Positions 11,455-22,647 of a stretch of 64,000 bases of DNA are shown here, one piece after another. The notes under the pieces were generated by a model. That model was not told the DNA's origin, did no database searches, and saw nothing but the letters and a program-made list of their open reading frames with translations. The position numbers and the translations under genes are program-made. The stretch comes from Zanthoxylum bungeanum (taxonomy: Eukaryota; Streptophyta; Magnoliopsida; Sapindales; Rutaceae): NCBI GenBank assembly GCA_019454045.1, contig SKCR01007816.1, forward strand, positions 372,001 through 436,000. Direction: 5' to 3'. Numbering within the stretch: the stretch's first letter is position 1; every line of letters begins with the position of its first letter.

Positions 11455-11950
11455 CCTTTTACAATTTTTTATTTTCTAATTCATTTCTCTTTTTTTTTAC
11501 GGTATTAGGTTTTGGAAACCTTTCCCTCCTCTCTTTCCTCTCTTCTTCCTCACGCCCAAGGGGCTGCTGCCTTCCTTTTTTTTTTTCTGGTTCAAGACCG
11601 AATGCAGTAAAGGGAGAAAAGAAGTAATCTTTTTGCAAGATAAAAGTGCTAGCACACTCATGGAGACATATCAAGGTGATAGGGAAGTGATTTCATGAGC
11701 TTGGAATCCATTGTTGAAGCTTGGAGCTCGAAGATGAAGATGGAGTCCACAACCCACCATGACCGAATCTTGAAGCCCAAACCAGTGGGTTTACCGTGAG
11801 CATGACAGAAGAGGAGAAGGCAGTGCGTTCGTGGTTCATCTTCGGAGCATCCAACCGATCATTGTGAGTCTTTTCCGCACCTCATATGATATGTATTCAA
11901 CTCGTTTTTGCATGATTTATGATCCTTGGGACTTGATTGAAACTCAACAA

Positions 11951-11963
11951 TGGTATCTTGAGC
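11951..11963 (+). other. Primer-binding site of element D
   Basis: TGGTATCTTGAGC follows the 5' LTR after one base. It is a diverged form of the initiator-Met site seen intact in B, C and E. Confidence 0.85.
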
Positions 11964-14489
11964 TATTGGTTGCATAAAACGAATTTAGGGTTCTTAGCAA
12001 AATTTGGGGCTTTTTGATTTAAGCATGATTTTGACAAATTGTTTGTTTAAGAATGTTTGTATATGAATAACTTAGAGTTATATGTAATCAATTTGAAGAA
12101 AAATTAATTGGATTGATTTTCCCCAATTTGCTTATTGTTGGCCAAAACTTTAATTTGGGTAAACTTGATTTTGAGCATGTTTAATGAAATTGGATGATTT
12201 AGAATGCTTAAATGTTGTTTAATTGATGATTGATTAGATCAATTTGATGAAAAAGTGTTTGGAACAATTTTCCCCAATTTGCTTGTGATGGCCGAAAATA
12301 TGAACCCTAATATTCTTGGATTTTTGATTTTTTGTTCATTGGATGACTTGGAAATATTTAGGGATGTTGAATTTATGTTTGATTGGGTTCAATTGGATTG
12401 AATTTGATTTGGGCATTTTTTCCCCTTATGGCCGAGACTTTAGCATGTGTTAATTGGGTTTGATTTTGATCAAATTATGTTGGACATGATTAATTGATGA
12501 TAAGCATGATTAATTGGACAAATTTAGTGTTTTGGAAACTTTGATTTGGGTAATTAATAATGCTATACACTTTAGGTAATTTAATTGGAAAATTTGGAAT
12601 TTTTAAAATTAAATTATTGGGCCTTAAAATTGGATTTGGGCTTTTAAAGTTGTTATTGGGTTTATTGGACTTTGTTGTACAAAGTTGGTTTAGGCCAAAA
12701 TTGGTTGGATCCAATTAGGCCCAAAACCGCTTCCAAAAGGCCCAAATGCGACTAATGAACCTTTAACGTTTAATTGGGCCTAATGGGCCTAAATTAATTT
12801 ATGGGCTTATATGGGGTAACTCCCGGATTGGATTTTGGTTATTCGGTTTGACCCGAGTTGACCAAAAGTCCACGCCTCAAGAAATTAATTAAAAGCCCAT
12901 TGGACTTTAATTAAATTAATATTGGATATTAATCGGGCTTTGAGACCCGTAACGATTAAATTTTGAATTTAAGTCGTAAAGGTTTATTTTATAAAGTGTA
13001 ATATTTAATTTGGAATTAAATAATGAATTAGAATTAAATACGTATTAAATTGGATTTAATTATGTAATTTAATTTTATTTGAGAAATCGTACTTTGAGTA
13101 CGTGTTCGCAAAACGAGTTTGACTCGAACAAAATCAAATTGTTGTTTGAACATTGGATGATCACTAATTATCAGATTAATTAATTTGATTAGATTGATTG
13201 ATAACATGCTTGTATGAATACATGGTTGTGATGTTTGAATAATGTATATCGGATGGATATTAGCCGGGTGGGGCGATTTTGGAAATTGTAATAAATTTGA
13301 TTTATTAATTGGACCTGCGAGTCCAGCCTTATCTCCTATTTCTTTGTATTCTCTTCTCACATATTCCCCTCAATGCAAATGAGGTTTCTTTAGAAGTGTA
13401 GTGTAACGGGTAGAAGAAATATTTGTGCTAGCGGGAGAGAGAAAGTGAGAGAGTTGATCTAGGATCAATGTGTAAAATATTCATCCGCATATCATTATTA
13501 TTTTATCATATGCGCTTTATTATGTGTTTAGAATGCATGTTTAAGGGTGTATGATAATGAGACCTTAACAAAGATAATAAATTGGTAGCCAATTTGCACG
13601 CGAAAAACCCTCGTTAAATATCAAGCGTTTATTTTCCTTCCATTGAGTGATTCTTACTCAAGATCCGACATTGGCAGGGGTTGTTGGCCAAAGTCAAGCC
13701 CTTGTCCGTCGAAGATGTGTTTTAATCACGAGGCTTTGTTCCATATCGGTGTCGTGTCCAAGTTGTGGTTTGTTGGCCAAAGTCAAGACCACTTCTTGTC
13801 CATTGACATTGATTACGAAGCTTCCATGTCAATGGGTCCGCGCTTGACTGGGATCACTAGGTTTGTTGTGCCAAAGCCAAGGCCTAGTTGATTCAGAGGA
13901 AAAGGTTAGGGTATACATTCGATGTATAGGCATATATGAGATATATGTTTGGGACTTGGATATCCACCTACTGGATCTAGGAATTGGATTGGATCCAATT
14001 GATCTTAGAGATCTACCTAGTTAATTATCATATAATTTGTTGGCCAAAGTCAAGATTGTGTGATATTTAACGGGATCCTAGCCCACTAGGAAAACGGTTT
14101 CCCGAGTACTCGACAGATGGTTGGAGGCTCGCCGAAAAATAGTGGGAGGCAAGAATTGAATTTGCAATATTCGTTCAATTACTCGCCATACGCGCTCATT
14201 TAAATTATTTCGTCATTAGATTAAATGTTAGTCAGACTAATATTTAAATTGTTATTTTAATAAACAGTTGGACTGTATTATACTTGATTATATATAATTG
14301 GATTATATTAATCAATATATTTGAATTAATTAATTTCAGTTTACAGTTGATTTTATAATTGGATTATAGTAATCAATGTAATTGAGGTTAATTAATTTGG
14401 ATTATATTTGATTATATAGTCGGACTATTATAATCATTATAATATATATAGTACCACTAATCGTTGATTAAATATTTGGACTATTGTAA
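11964..14489 (+). other. Long leader of element D
   Basis: About 2.5 kb between PBS and the gag remnant without a supported ORF. Contains three copies of the family 17-mer in its sense orientation, TTGTTGGCCAAAGTCAA (13681, 13770, 14037), and repeated phrases around GGCCGA and CCCCAATTTG (12120-12440). Homologous to the leaders of C, E, B and A in reverse orientation. Confidence 0.7.
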
Positions 14490-17400
14490 TCAAGATAAAA
14501 TTGAAAAGTTGGATAATTAAAATATAATCTGGGATTAAAATATTTTAAATGATTTTTTCAAATTGGGAATAAATAATAGGTTACTTTATTTGATAAAATA
14601 ACTTATTATACCTTAAGCCCAAAATTAAGCAAAATAAGTAGAGCATAAAATCTTTGGAAGATTTATGTGATGATGACTTTAATGCTTAATTTAATATACT
14701 TGTCATAAATCTAATTTTAGATTTAAGAAGTATTAAAATTGCAATTTATAATTCTTGGAGAATTAATTGACTATTCTAGAGGAGATAAAGTCAAAGTTTG
14801 CAATTGGGCATGTAGCACGAGGTGCACATCGTTTCGATATTCTAAAAACCCAAGGCTTGGCCTAAGGTTCCTAAACTATTGAAAAGGATAATTGACATAT
14901 ACCAAAGTGACTACCATTTGGATATGGCAGACACGAAGGAATTAAAGAAAGGGCAAGGCTCTTACTTTGAAAATGTTTGTCTTAGTTATGTTCACAGCTA
15001 GTATTGAAATTAGATTTTAAATACTTAGTGTGGTACATAAAATATATGTATTGATGTTCAGAATCTGCTTTGAGCAGGATACTGACTTCAAGCTGAGATT
15101 GCTCTGCGAATCGGAAACGGGACGAAAGTCGCTGTTTCGACCGTAGATACCTAAGTTAGGAACTACCCTTCGGGTGTGTACTTAAATTAGGAACTGTTAT
15201 AATGTAACTAGTTTGACTAGAGACATTATCTCTATATCAGTGCTTAATCCATTGTGGATAAACCTTTATATTCTAGAACACTCAGTGTTTCATTATATAA
15301 CGATGATACTGAGATAAACACATTAGATGTGAATAACAGAATTTATATTTTGAATATAATAAAAAAATCTCAAAACATATAAAATGACAAATAAATAGCT
15401 CAAATTGATTTGATCAAATAGAGACTTATTTGTGGCATTGTTGTCTGGGACACAATTATACAAGACTCGTATATCCACACTTTTGAAGAGTGGGTACCAG
15501 GACTGATTTGACTATTCAAATAAGTCTACGAATCTAGTTTGTTAGGTAAAGTACCTAAAACACTGTTTACTTTACTTGGTAAAGTGTAAATGCCACCGAT
15601 TTGTTAGCCCTATTCATGGTGAAGTTAGTGGGCCCATATCTAGCTAGGCTAGATGTGAACATGAATATTTCGTGACCTTAACGGATGTGGCATCACGTTA
15701 TGGTTATATGTTTCTTTTGAAGAACACAAATCGGAAACTTTTAGAGTTTCGACACGAAATAGACAAACAGATCGGCTATAGTATTATACCGTCACGGTAA
15801 GACCGTAATGGAAAATACTTAAGCAATAAGTTTCTTATATACTTGAAAGAGTATAGTATTCTTTCAAATGAGGACTCCTCCCGGAACACGTCAAAGTTAC
15901 GGTGTGTCCGAACGGATTAACCGAATCATGTCAGACATGATAAGGCTAATCATGAGTCGCTCTGAGCTACCATTTCCTTCAACGGATAAGTTTTAACAGT
16001 GCAATAACTTATTTAGAATAAAGGTTCCATAATAATCTGTTTGACAGATTACATATTAGATATGAACGGGAAAAAAACCGGGTTTCTCATTCCTGACCAT
16101 TTGGGATGCTAGGCATATGTTTGGATGATACCAAACTAAGGACCCAAATTGGATAAGTGCCAAATTGGTTATCCTAAAGGAAACCATAAGTATTGTATTT
16201 ATACATCTCACCAGAGAACAATTAGATTGTTGCTCACCATGCAGTTTTCCTGAGAGGAATACAGACATGCAGTGGTAAGTGGGAGGATAGTAAAACTCGA
16301 TGAAAATCAGAGTAATACTATTCAAGGCACTTATTCCTAATGGAACATAAATAGTTCATCCATGATGAAACTATTCCATTAATCTTCGAGTACACAATAA
16401 CCGCGTAGATCGGAGAGAGTCAGAAAACAACCTGGGGTATGGGTTTCTGATCTCACCTCATAAAGATGTTAATCTTTTAAGGTACACCAACTGATTACGT
16501 ATGAGGTAGTGATACAAGGTATCGACTCCCTATTATGACAAAGTGTCATGAGTCCAAAATGGATTCCATGTATATCAACAAGTTTGGATACTAGTTGATG
16601 TACCATAAGGCATTGTGTCTATTGGTACTTTATAAGTCTTCAAGGAAGACATACATGAAAGGCAACATACCAACGTACTAAGCTAGGCTTGTAAAGAAAA
16701 GGTGGAGTTATCAACATTGTGTTGATTACGACGAAACCTTTTACATGTTGCCATTGTAAATCCATTTGGATAATGCTTGCTAAAGCTGTGTATTTCATTT
16801 ATGAAATATGACAGCTTAACGGAAAATCGCTTTCCTGAAAAGGAAACCTTTCGGAGGATGTTTATAACATCCTATCGGTTTTGGCGTACCATAACAAGCA
16901 AACAAGGTTTGCAGGTTATTCGATCCATGTTTGGATTGAAGCAAGCATAGGTTCTAGGAATTATCGTTTTGATGTAATCATAATAGAGTATGATTTAATT
17001 CAAAACGAAATGATTCTTGTGTATATAAGGAGGTTAGTGGGAGAGCACTGACAATGAAATTCCCATAAAGCAATTGGTGAAAGATTGGCTTTCATAGATA
17101 TTCTTTCATAGAAATTCTCCATAGAATTCTGGGGAGTAACAACCTTTATTCAAGGAATAAAGATCTACAGGGATAGATTTGGAGTTGTTAACACTCTCTG
17201 GGAAATTGTACATTTAAAATGTACTTGTATTGGTGTCTCATACGCTTCGAGCATATGGAGTCACAATCGGGTCAATCCAAGTGATAGTCACTGGATTGAA
17301 GATTAAGAACATCTGTTAGTATCTGAGAGAACTAAAGATGTTGTCTTAAATTATGGAGTAGGAGAACTTGAAGTGACTAGGATCACTGTTGCAAGTTTCC

Positions 17401-17760
17401 AAACCGGTAAATACTACGGTACTATAAAGTTTGAACACTGGGACAGTGAGCTGGAAATCTTCCGAGCAAGATAACTGTTGCCGAATAAACAACAAATGCG
17501 GATTATTGCTGCAGCTGAGGTAGCAATAGAAGCCATTTGGATCGAAAATAAATCTAATTAGATTAGATATAGTTCTTTTAGCAGCTGAGCTAGGCGTCAG
17601 CACAGGCTAAGGAATTAAAGGTCTCATCGACGATCCAGATATATACTTCTATATCATCTGATTCGTTCGGATCATACATCGTGGCGATGTGATGATCGTG
17701 TAAATCGCGTCAGCCGATAATTAAACAAATTCGCTGACGAAAACCTTTCCTCAGCAATTT
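14490..17760 (+). pseudogene. Decayed copia gag-pol of element D
   Basis: Collinear, in reverse complement, with the coding regions of A, B, C and E: gag near 14490-15000, protease and integrase near 15000-16400, RT near 16600-17060, RNase H near 17250-17760. No frame longer than about 90 codons survives in any phase. The sequence encoding YVDD is deleted (around 17040-17070), the zinc knuckle is not recognisable, and the RT/RNase H junction deletion shared with B, C and E lies at about 17213-17228. Confidence 0.85.
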
Positions 17761-17812
17761 GAGCGAACCGTTCATAGTTCGGGTGTGGGACACTTGAGTG
17801 ACTGGCTATATG

Positions 17813-17825
17813 CCAAGTGGGAGAT
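17813..17825 (+). other. Polypurine tract of element D
   Basis: CCAAGTGGGAGAT immediately before the 3' LTR, the plus-strand priming site. The same motif in reverse complement adjoins the 3' LTRs of B and A. Confidence 0.85.
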
Positions 17826-19910
17826 TGTTGGATAATATGACCCATAGCGTCACTTAATTGTACAGATCATGGTGTTGTTGTACAAATTAACTATGTAACA
17901 AGGAAATTGCACTCTCATCATTTGTGATTAGATCACCATAGATATATAAATGAAGAGAGGTCCCTATGATTAGTTCCTGGATTGAGAATGATATGAGACA
18001 GTATCAGTCCACGAAGGATTAATCATTAAATATCCCTAGCCGGAGTATTATCGAGATAGGACATCGATAATGCGGAATAGGCTAGTATTGCACTTGTGCG
18101 CGTTGTGAGGGCACAACGGCATAGTTCTCATATATATAAGTATTGGATACTTATGCAAGTGCGATAGGAGGTTGTGTTTCACCGATGGTACGGGAAACAG
18201 CTTCGCTCTGGATAGACCCTTCGGAATCCCATTGGTATTATGACTATGTGTCTATGGGAGGCCGAAATCAAGGTAGGTGTGTATAGTCTTAACCTGAGAC
18301 TTGCATCGCTAATACTTACGATAATCGATAGACTTTGGTCTTGGTGGTACAGGGCTTTAACCGGTTCTGCGTACACCACTTCTGGGTTTATCAGAGAGTC
18401 GTAGTGTATTGGGTGTGATGTCAAGACGGAAGTATCACTTCAGTCATAGTGGAGATGATGTCACGCAGGATACGGTATTAGTGCTCTTAACTGTTGCGCA
18501 ACCATCGGGATGTTATGACTAGGTCATGCATATCCGATTATAGAGACCAGTTACCAGACATCCGACATGTGCTTCGGACGCGGCAGACACTTATCCAGCC
18601 CCAGCCCTAGCATGTGACTATCCGATACTGGGCCGATATACACAATACTTGGTATACTACGCTTGATACAGATCTATATATTCCTGTAAGAATATTTCTG
18701 GAGAATTGGGTAGGCATGGCGCTTTGCTAGAAGCCAACCTTGTCTTATAAATCGGTATAAACGTAGTACGAGGTACTTACGTGTTCGGATAGTCCGATGA
18801 CCGTATTTACTGCCAACATATCCGGAGATCTCATGGGTCGGTTCCTGAAGATTCACCGATGACGTATGACTCGCACTTTTATTAATCTGGGATTAATATA
18901 ATGAGAGAGAAAATTAATCTGGGATTAATTACGGAGATATTTTATCTCGGATAAAATATCGTTAAAGAGAGAGAACGATTAATTTGGAATTAATCGATAA
19001 ATTAATATATTCGATATATTATAACGAAATTAGATTTCGACGCGGAATTGAAATTAGATTTTAATTCGGGCGAACGAATTAATTTAGAATTAATTCGTTA
19101 GCGACGTGAATAGTGAATTCGCTAGGCGTAATCATTTAATTACGACGCGACGAAAATTCGTTAATTTGGATTAATAACCCAAGCCCGGGATTGTTTGCGA
19201 GCGCATTCGCATTTCGAATTCGAGTGCGGCACGCAAGTCAAATCAAGCGTCAAAATCGCAAGTCACATCAAGCGTCAAATCACATGTCACTTTGAGTGAT
19301 GTGACATTTGAGTGATTGATGTGAATTGAATTGAGGTGATAGACAAGCATTTAATGCTTTGCTTTTTGAAATAGAAAAAGTAAATGGTTTATTAAATATT
19401 TTTGGAAATTATATAAACCTTTTACAATTTTTTATTTTCTAATTCATTTCTCTCTCTTTTTACGGTATTAGGTTTTGGAAACCTTTCCCTCCTCTCTTTC
19501 CTCTCTTCTTCCTCACGCCCAAGGGGCTGCTGCCTTCCTTTTTTTTCTGGTTCAAGACCGAATGCAGTAAAGGGAGAAAAGAAGTAATCTTGTTGCAAGA
19601 TAAAAGTCCTAGCACACTCATGGAGACATATCAAGGTGATAGGGGAGTGATTTCATGAGCTTGGAATCCATTGTTGAAGCTTGGAGCTCGAAGATGAAGA
19701 TGGAGTCCACAAACCCACCATGACCGAATCTTGAAGCCCAAACCAGTGGGTTTACCGTGAGCATGACAGAAGAGGAGAAGGCAGTGCGTTCGTGGTTCAT
19801 CTTCGGAGCATCCAACCGATCATTGTGAGTCTTTTCCGCACCTCATATGATATGTATTCAACTCGTTTTTGCATGATTTATGATCCTTGGGACTTGATTG
19901 AAACTCAACA
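17826..19910 (+). repeat. 3' LTR of element D
   Basis: 2,085 bp with canonical TGTTGG start and CTCAACA end. Nearly identical to the 5' LTR and without its deletion. Palindrome block at about 18891-19176; candidate TATA at 19410-19417. Confidence 0.95.
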
Positions 19911-19915
19911 GTATC

Positions 19916-20446
19916 TTGTGATAAGGACTCGAATAGGTCACGTGGACCTCGTGCGAATCACAATATATGATCTTGAAATGGTTACCATCAAGTGAGTTCT
20001 CGGATGATTCGTTAAGGAAAAGAGACTTAAAATGGTCAAGTGTACCTCAAAATAATCAAATGAGTTCCTTTAGAGTGGTCAATAAGAATTACTCACATGA
20101 AGAGTGAAATGGCTAACCTTGGAAAATTATAATGGTTATCGAGTGGAATAATACACTCATGGAGAGAGAAAGTTAAACTGAGATTGGCCATCTAGACGAA
20201 TTTAGGGCTCTTGGAATAGAGAAAACCTTAGAAGTGATCACTGAGATATAAAGGATATCATGGGTAACAGCTGCAAAGGTGCGGGTTAAAAATATAATAG
20301 ATTTTGTACATCTCTATGGGACCTAGTGGGCCAGTACCAAACACCTTGGTATCGTTAGAGACAAAATCTCTACCTTCTAAGGAGATGAGGAAGGTTGAGA
20401 GAGGATAAGAGCTAAGGGAGATGGGTAGGAAGGGGGACATGGTAGA
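19916..20446. other. Unassigned DNA between element D and solo LTR
   Basis: The right-hand continuation of the locus interrupted by D. No gene recognised. Phrases such as AATGGTCAAGTG and GAGTGGTCAATAAG recur loosely, suggesting old repetitive DNA. Confidence 0.4.
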
Positions 20447-21350
20447 GAGTGTGACCGGCGTAAACACACACGTATAACGCAAGCGTACGTATCGTTCAAG
20501 TAGTATAAAAAGTATCGATCCCACGAGGACTTAATATCTAAACTATTAATTTTATGAAGTCAAATTATTACTAGTATCTAACGGATTGATTGATTGATTT
20601 GAAATGGTGACGGTTCTAAATTTAAAAGCAAGTAAATAAGATTGTCAAAAGTAGGTTTTAATTCAATATTAAAAACTATCTAGGGTTGTGATTTCTTTTA
20701 ATATCATTTTAAAGATGAAGTGGTTATCTTAAAGTTGGGTAATATATTGATTTATTAACTTGGAACAGTAAATTATGTAAAAGCCTCTTCCGATGGTCAA
20801 TTACAAATACCTAGTATAATCCAATTGAACCATATGTCTATGTCAACCAAATTACCTAGATTCATTAAGATTAAGTTCCAATTAAGGCTACCCCCGCCCG
20901 ACAGGTATAGTCCTATCATGTAAGGAAATCTATTAAAGGGTTATCTATCCTCAAGGAAGATCGTGGGCTATTGAGTCTGAGGTCTTAAACTTAAAATCAG
21001 TATGTCTAGTTCATTTTAAGTTTACCTAATCAATTTTATTAATGGGCAGTTAATTAAAAAGCATTAAGATTAAGACTCAATAAATAAATCTTTATATTAC
21101 CCAAACTATAATCTAACCCCTTATAAACCGGTGATATTAGAATTCATCACAACCCTAGATAACTTATTTAGTTACAACACATAACTAGGGCTGGTAAAAA
21201 CTTGAAAATAAAAGACATTAAGTAAAAATGCGGTAAAGTAAATACTGAAAAGTAAATTACAATAAAATAAAATGCTAAGGTAAAAGGAATTACTTTTACT
21301 ACTACTAATTTAGATATCTCCCATAAAATAATATATAAACTTGTGATAAT

Positions 21351-21556
21351 ATTACCAACCGACCAATCTGGCGGTATCCTGATTAAGTCAAATTAAGTCC
21401 AACCAGCCATTAAGGAGGTAATATTTGTCCATAAACCAACCATAAAGGCGGAACCAAAATTAAATTACCAACCGACCAATCTGGCGGTATCCTTGATTAG
21501 TCAGGTTTAAACCAGATTAAAATTAAATTACCAACCGACCAATATAGAGGTATCCT
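21351..21556. repeat. Three spaced copies of a 29-bp motif in the solo LTR
   Basis: Copies at about 21351, 21465 and 21528 share ATTACCAACCGACCAAT followed by a CTGGCGGTATCC-like tail; the third is diverged. Separated by TTAAGTCAAATT-type spacers. Confidence 0.75.
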
Positions 21557-21939
21557 TTTTAAGTCAAATTTTAAATAGTGAATATATTATTTTTAAGGGA
21601 GATTAATCTAAATAGCAATAGTAAAAGAATTACCTTTCACCCTAGTTGGGGAAGTTACCTCCTCATGGTGTATAGTAAAAACTATAAAAAATAAAGAAAG
21701 TAAATTACTATTATTACAAAAAGTAATTAAAATTTAATTACAAAACTTAAATTAAAGACACTAGAGAGAGAAACTCCCTATTTACATCAAAGAAATGAGA
21801 GAGAATGGTACAACAAATTCTGAAATCTTGAGCTGAATTTATAGGCCTCGGTGGGGTTCCAGCTTCGCGACGCCAAGGCCTTTGGCGTCGCTACGCCAGC
21901 TGCAGTCGATGTGGCATGCTCTGGTTTTGACACGTGGCA

Positions 21940-22400
21940 ATTCGGATAAGGCGACACGTGGCGAGGCGGCTAAGAGCTCAATTATTATGCTGACCTGGCG
22001 ATGACATGGCGCTGACGTGGCAAGGCGGCTGAGATCAATTGTCGGCACCGTAGGATTGCGACACGTGTCACGGCGTGATTGGCTGATAATGACGTGGCAT
22101 GTTGACTCGGTTGACCCGATGACGTGGATGATGACATGGCATGTTGACTCGGTTGACCTGATGACGTGGATGATGACGTGGCAAGACGCGTGGTAGAGTT
22201 GATTCGTTGACCGGATGACGTGGCGACACATAGGATGACACATGGCACACGTGGAAATAGTAATTGTCGGCACCGTAGGATGATGACACGTAGCACGGCG
22301 CACGTTAGCAGATCGGCTGTGATGGTGACATGTGGCACGGCGCACGTTAGCAAAGTCAAACTTCTCAAATTCTGACCCGTTGACCCTGCGCACATTAGGA
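21940..22400. repeat. GC-rich array dense in ACGTG and TTGAC motifs
   Basis: A patch with many GACACGTGG, TGACGTGGC and GTTGAC words. A unit of about 42 bp (GATGACGTGGATGATGAC plus CATGTTGACTCGGTTGAC) occurs twice in tandem at about 22095-22175. A second unit starting AATTGTCGGCACCGTAGGAT occurs at 22037 and 22262. ACGTG cores and TTGAC match plant G-box/ABRE and W-box cores. Regulatory activity is inferred only. Confidence 0.6.
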
Positions 22401-22647
22401 TGAATTGGTGCACGTTAGGCGTCGCGACGCCAAGGGTTTGGGCGTCGCGATGCGGGAAATTACCAAAATGCCCTTTTCGTCCAATTTTCACTGTTTTGGC
22501 CCAAATCACCTCCAGAATGTCCTGAAACTTTATTTATCTACAAAATAACACAAAACACATCAAAATATTCACAAAACTCAAGAAACTATACAAAATATTA
22601 AGTTAAATGAGTGGGAAATAGTGATAGATTTACCACTCATCAGAGTG

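Larger units (their letters stand above)
9901..11949 (+). repeat. 5' LTR of element D
   Basis: 2,049 bp. Starts CGTTGG where the 3' LTR has TGTTGG (first base mutated) and ends CTCAACA directly before the PBS. Lacks about 39 bp present in the 3' LTR (18746-18784). Holds the palindrome block and a candidate TATA box. Confidence 0.95.
9901..19910 (+). mobile_element. Full-length Ty1/copia element D
   Basis: Complete structure of 10,010 bp: 5' LTR 9901-11949, PBS, long leader, decayed gag-pol, purine tract, 3' LTR 17826-19910. Perfect 5-bp target duplication GTATC (9896-9900 and 19911-19915). It is the only plus-strand member in the window. The two LTRs differ by roughly 1-1.5% by eye plus one deletion of about 39 bp in the 5' LTR near 10840, making this the youngest insertion of the set, although its coding region is already unreadable. 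Confidence 0.95.
20452..22642 (-). mobile_element. Solo LTR of a Ty3/gypsy-type element
   Basis: Seen: a 2,191-bp block starting TGACCGGCG and ending CACTCATCA on the plus strand, flanked by a perfect 5-bp duplication GAGTG (20447-20451 and 22643-22647), with no PBS, coding region or second LTR. That is a solo LTR left by LTR-LTR recombination. Assignment to the Tat/Athila side of Ty3/gypsy on the minus strand is an inference from the end rich in CGTACGCTTGCG-type sequence near 20470-20510, which I associate with such LTRs. A non-autonomous element is the alternative. Frames of 70-184 codons at 21839-22509 are GC-rich repeat translations. Confidence 0.8.

Noticed and set aside
21351..21556. 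CRISPR-like spaced repeats
   Set aside because: Three unequal copies with uneven spacing in a plant LTR; no CRISPR features.
21839..22509. Minus-strand frames of 73-184 codons rich in Arg, His, Ser and Cys
   Set aside because: They lie wholly in the GC-rich repeat patch of the solo LTR, overlap in different frames and translate the repeats; no domain is visible.
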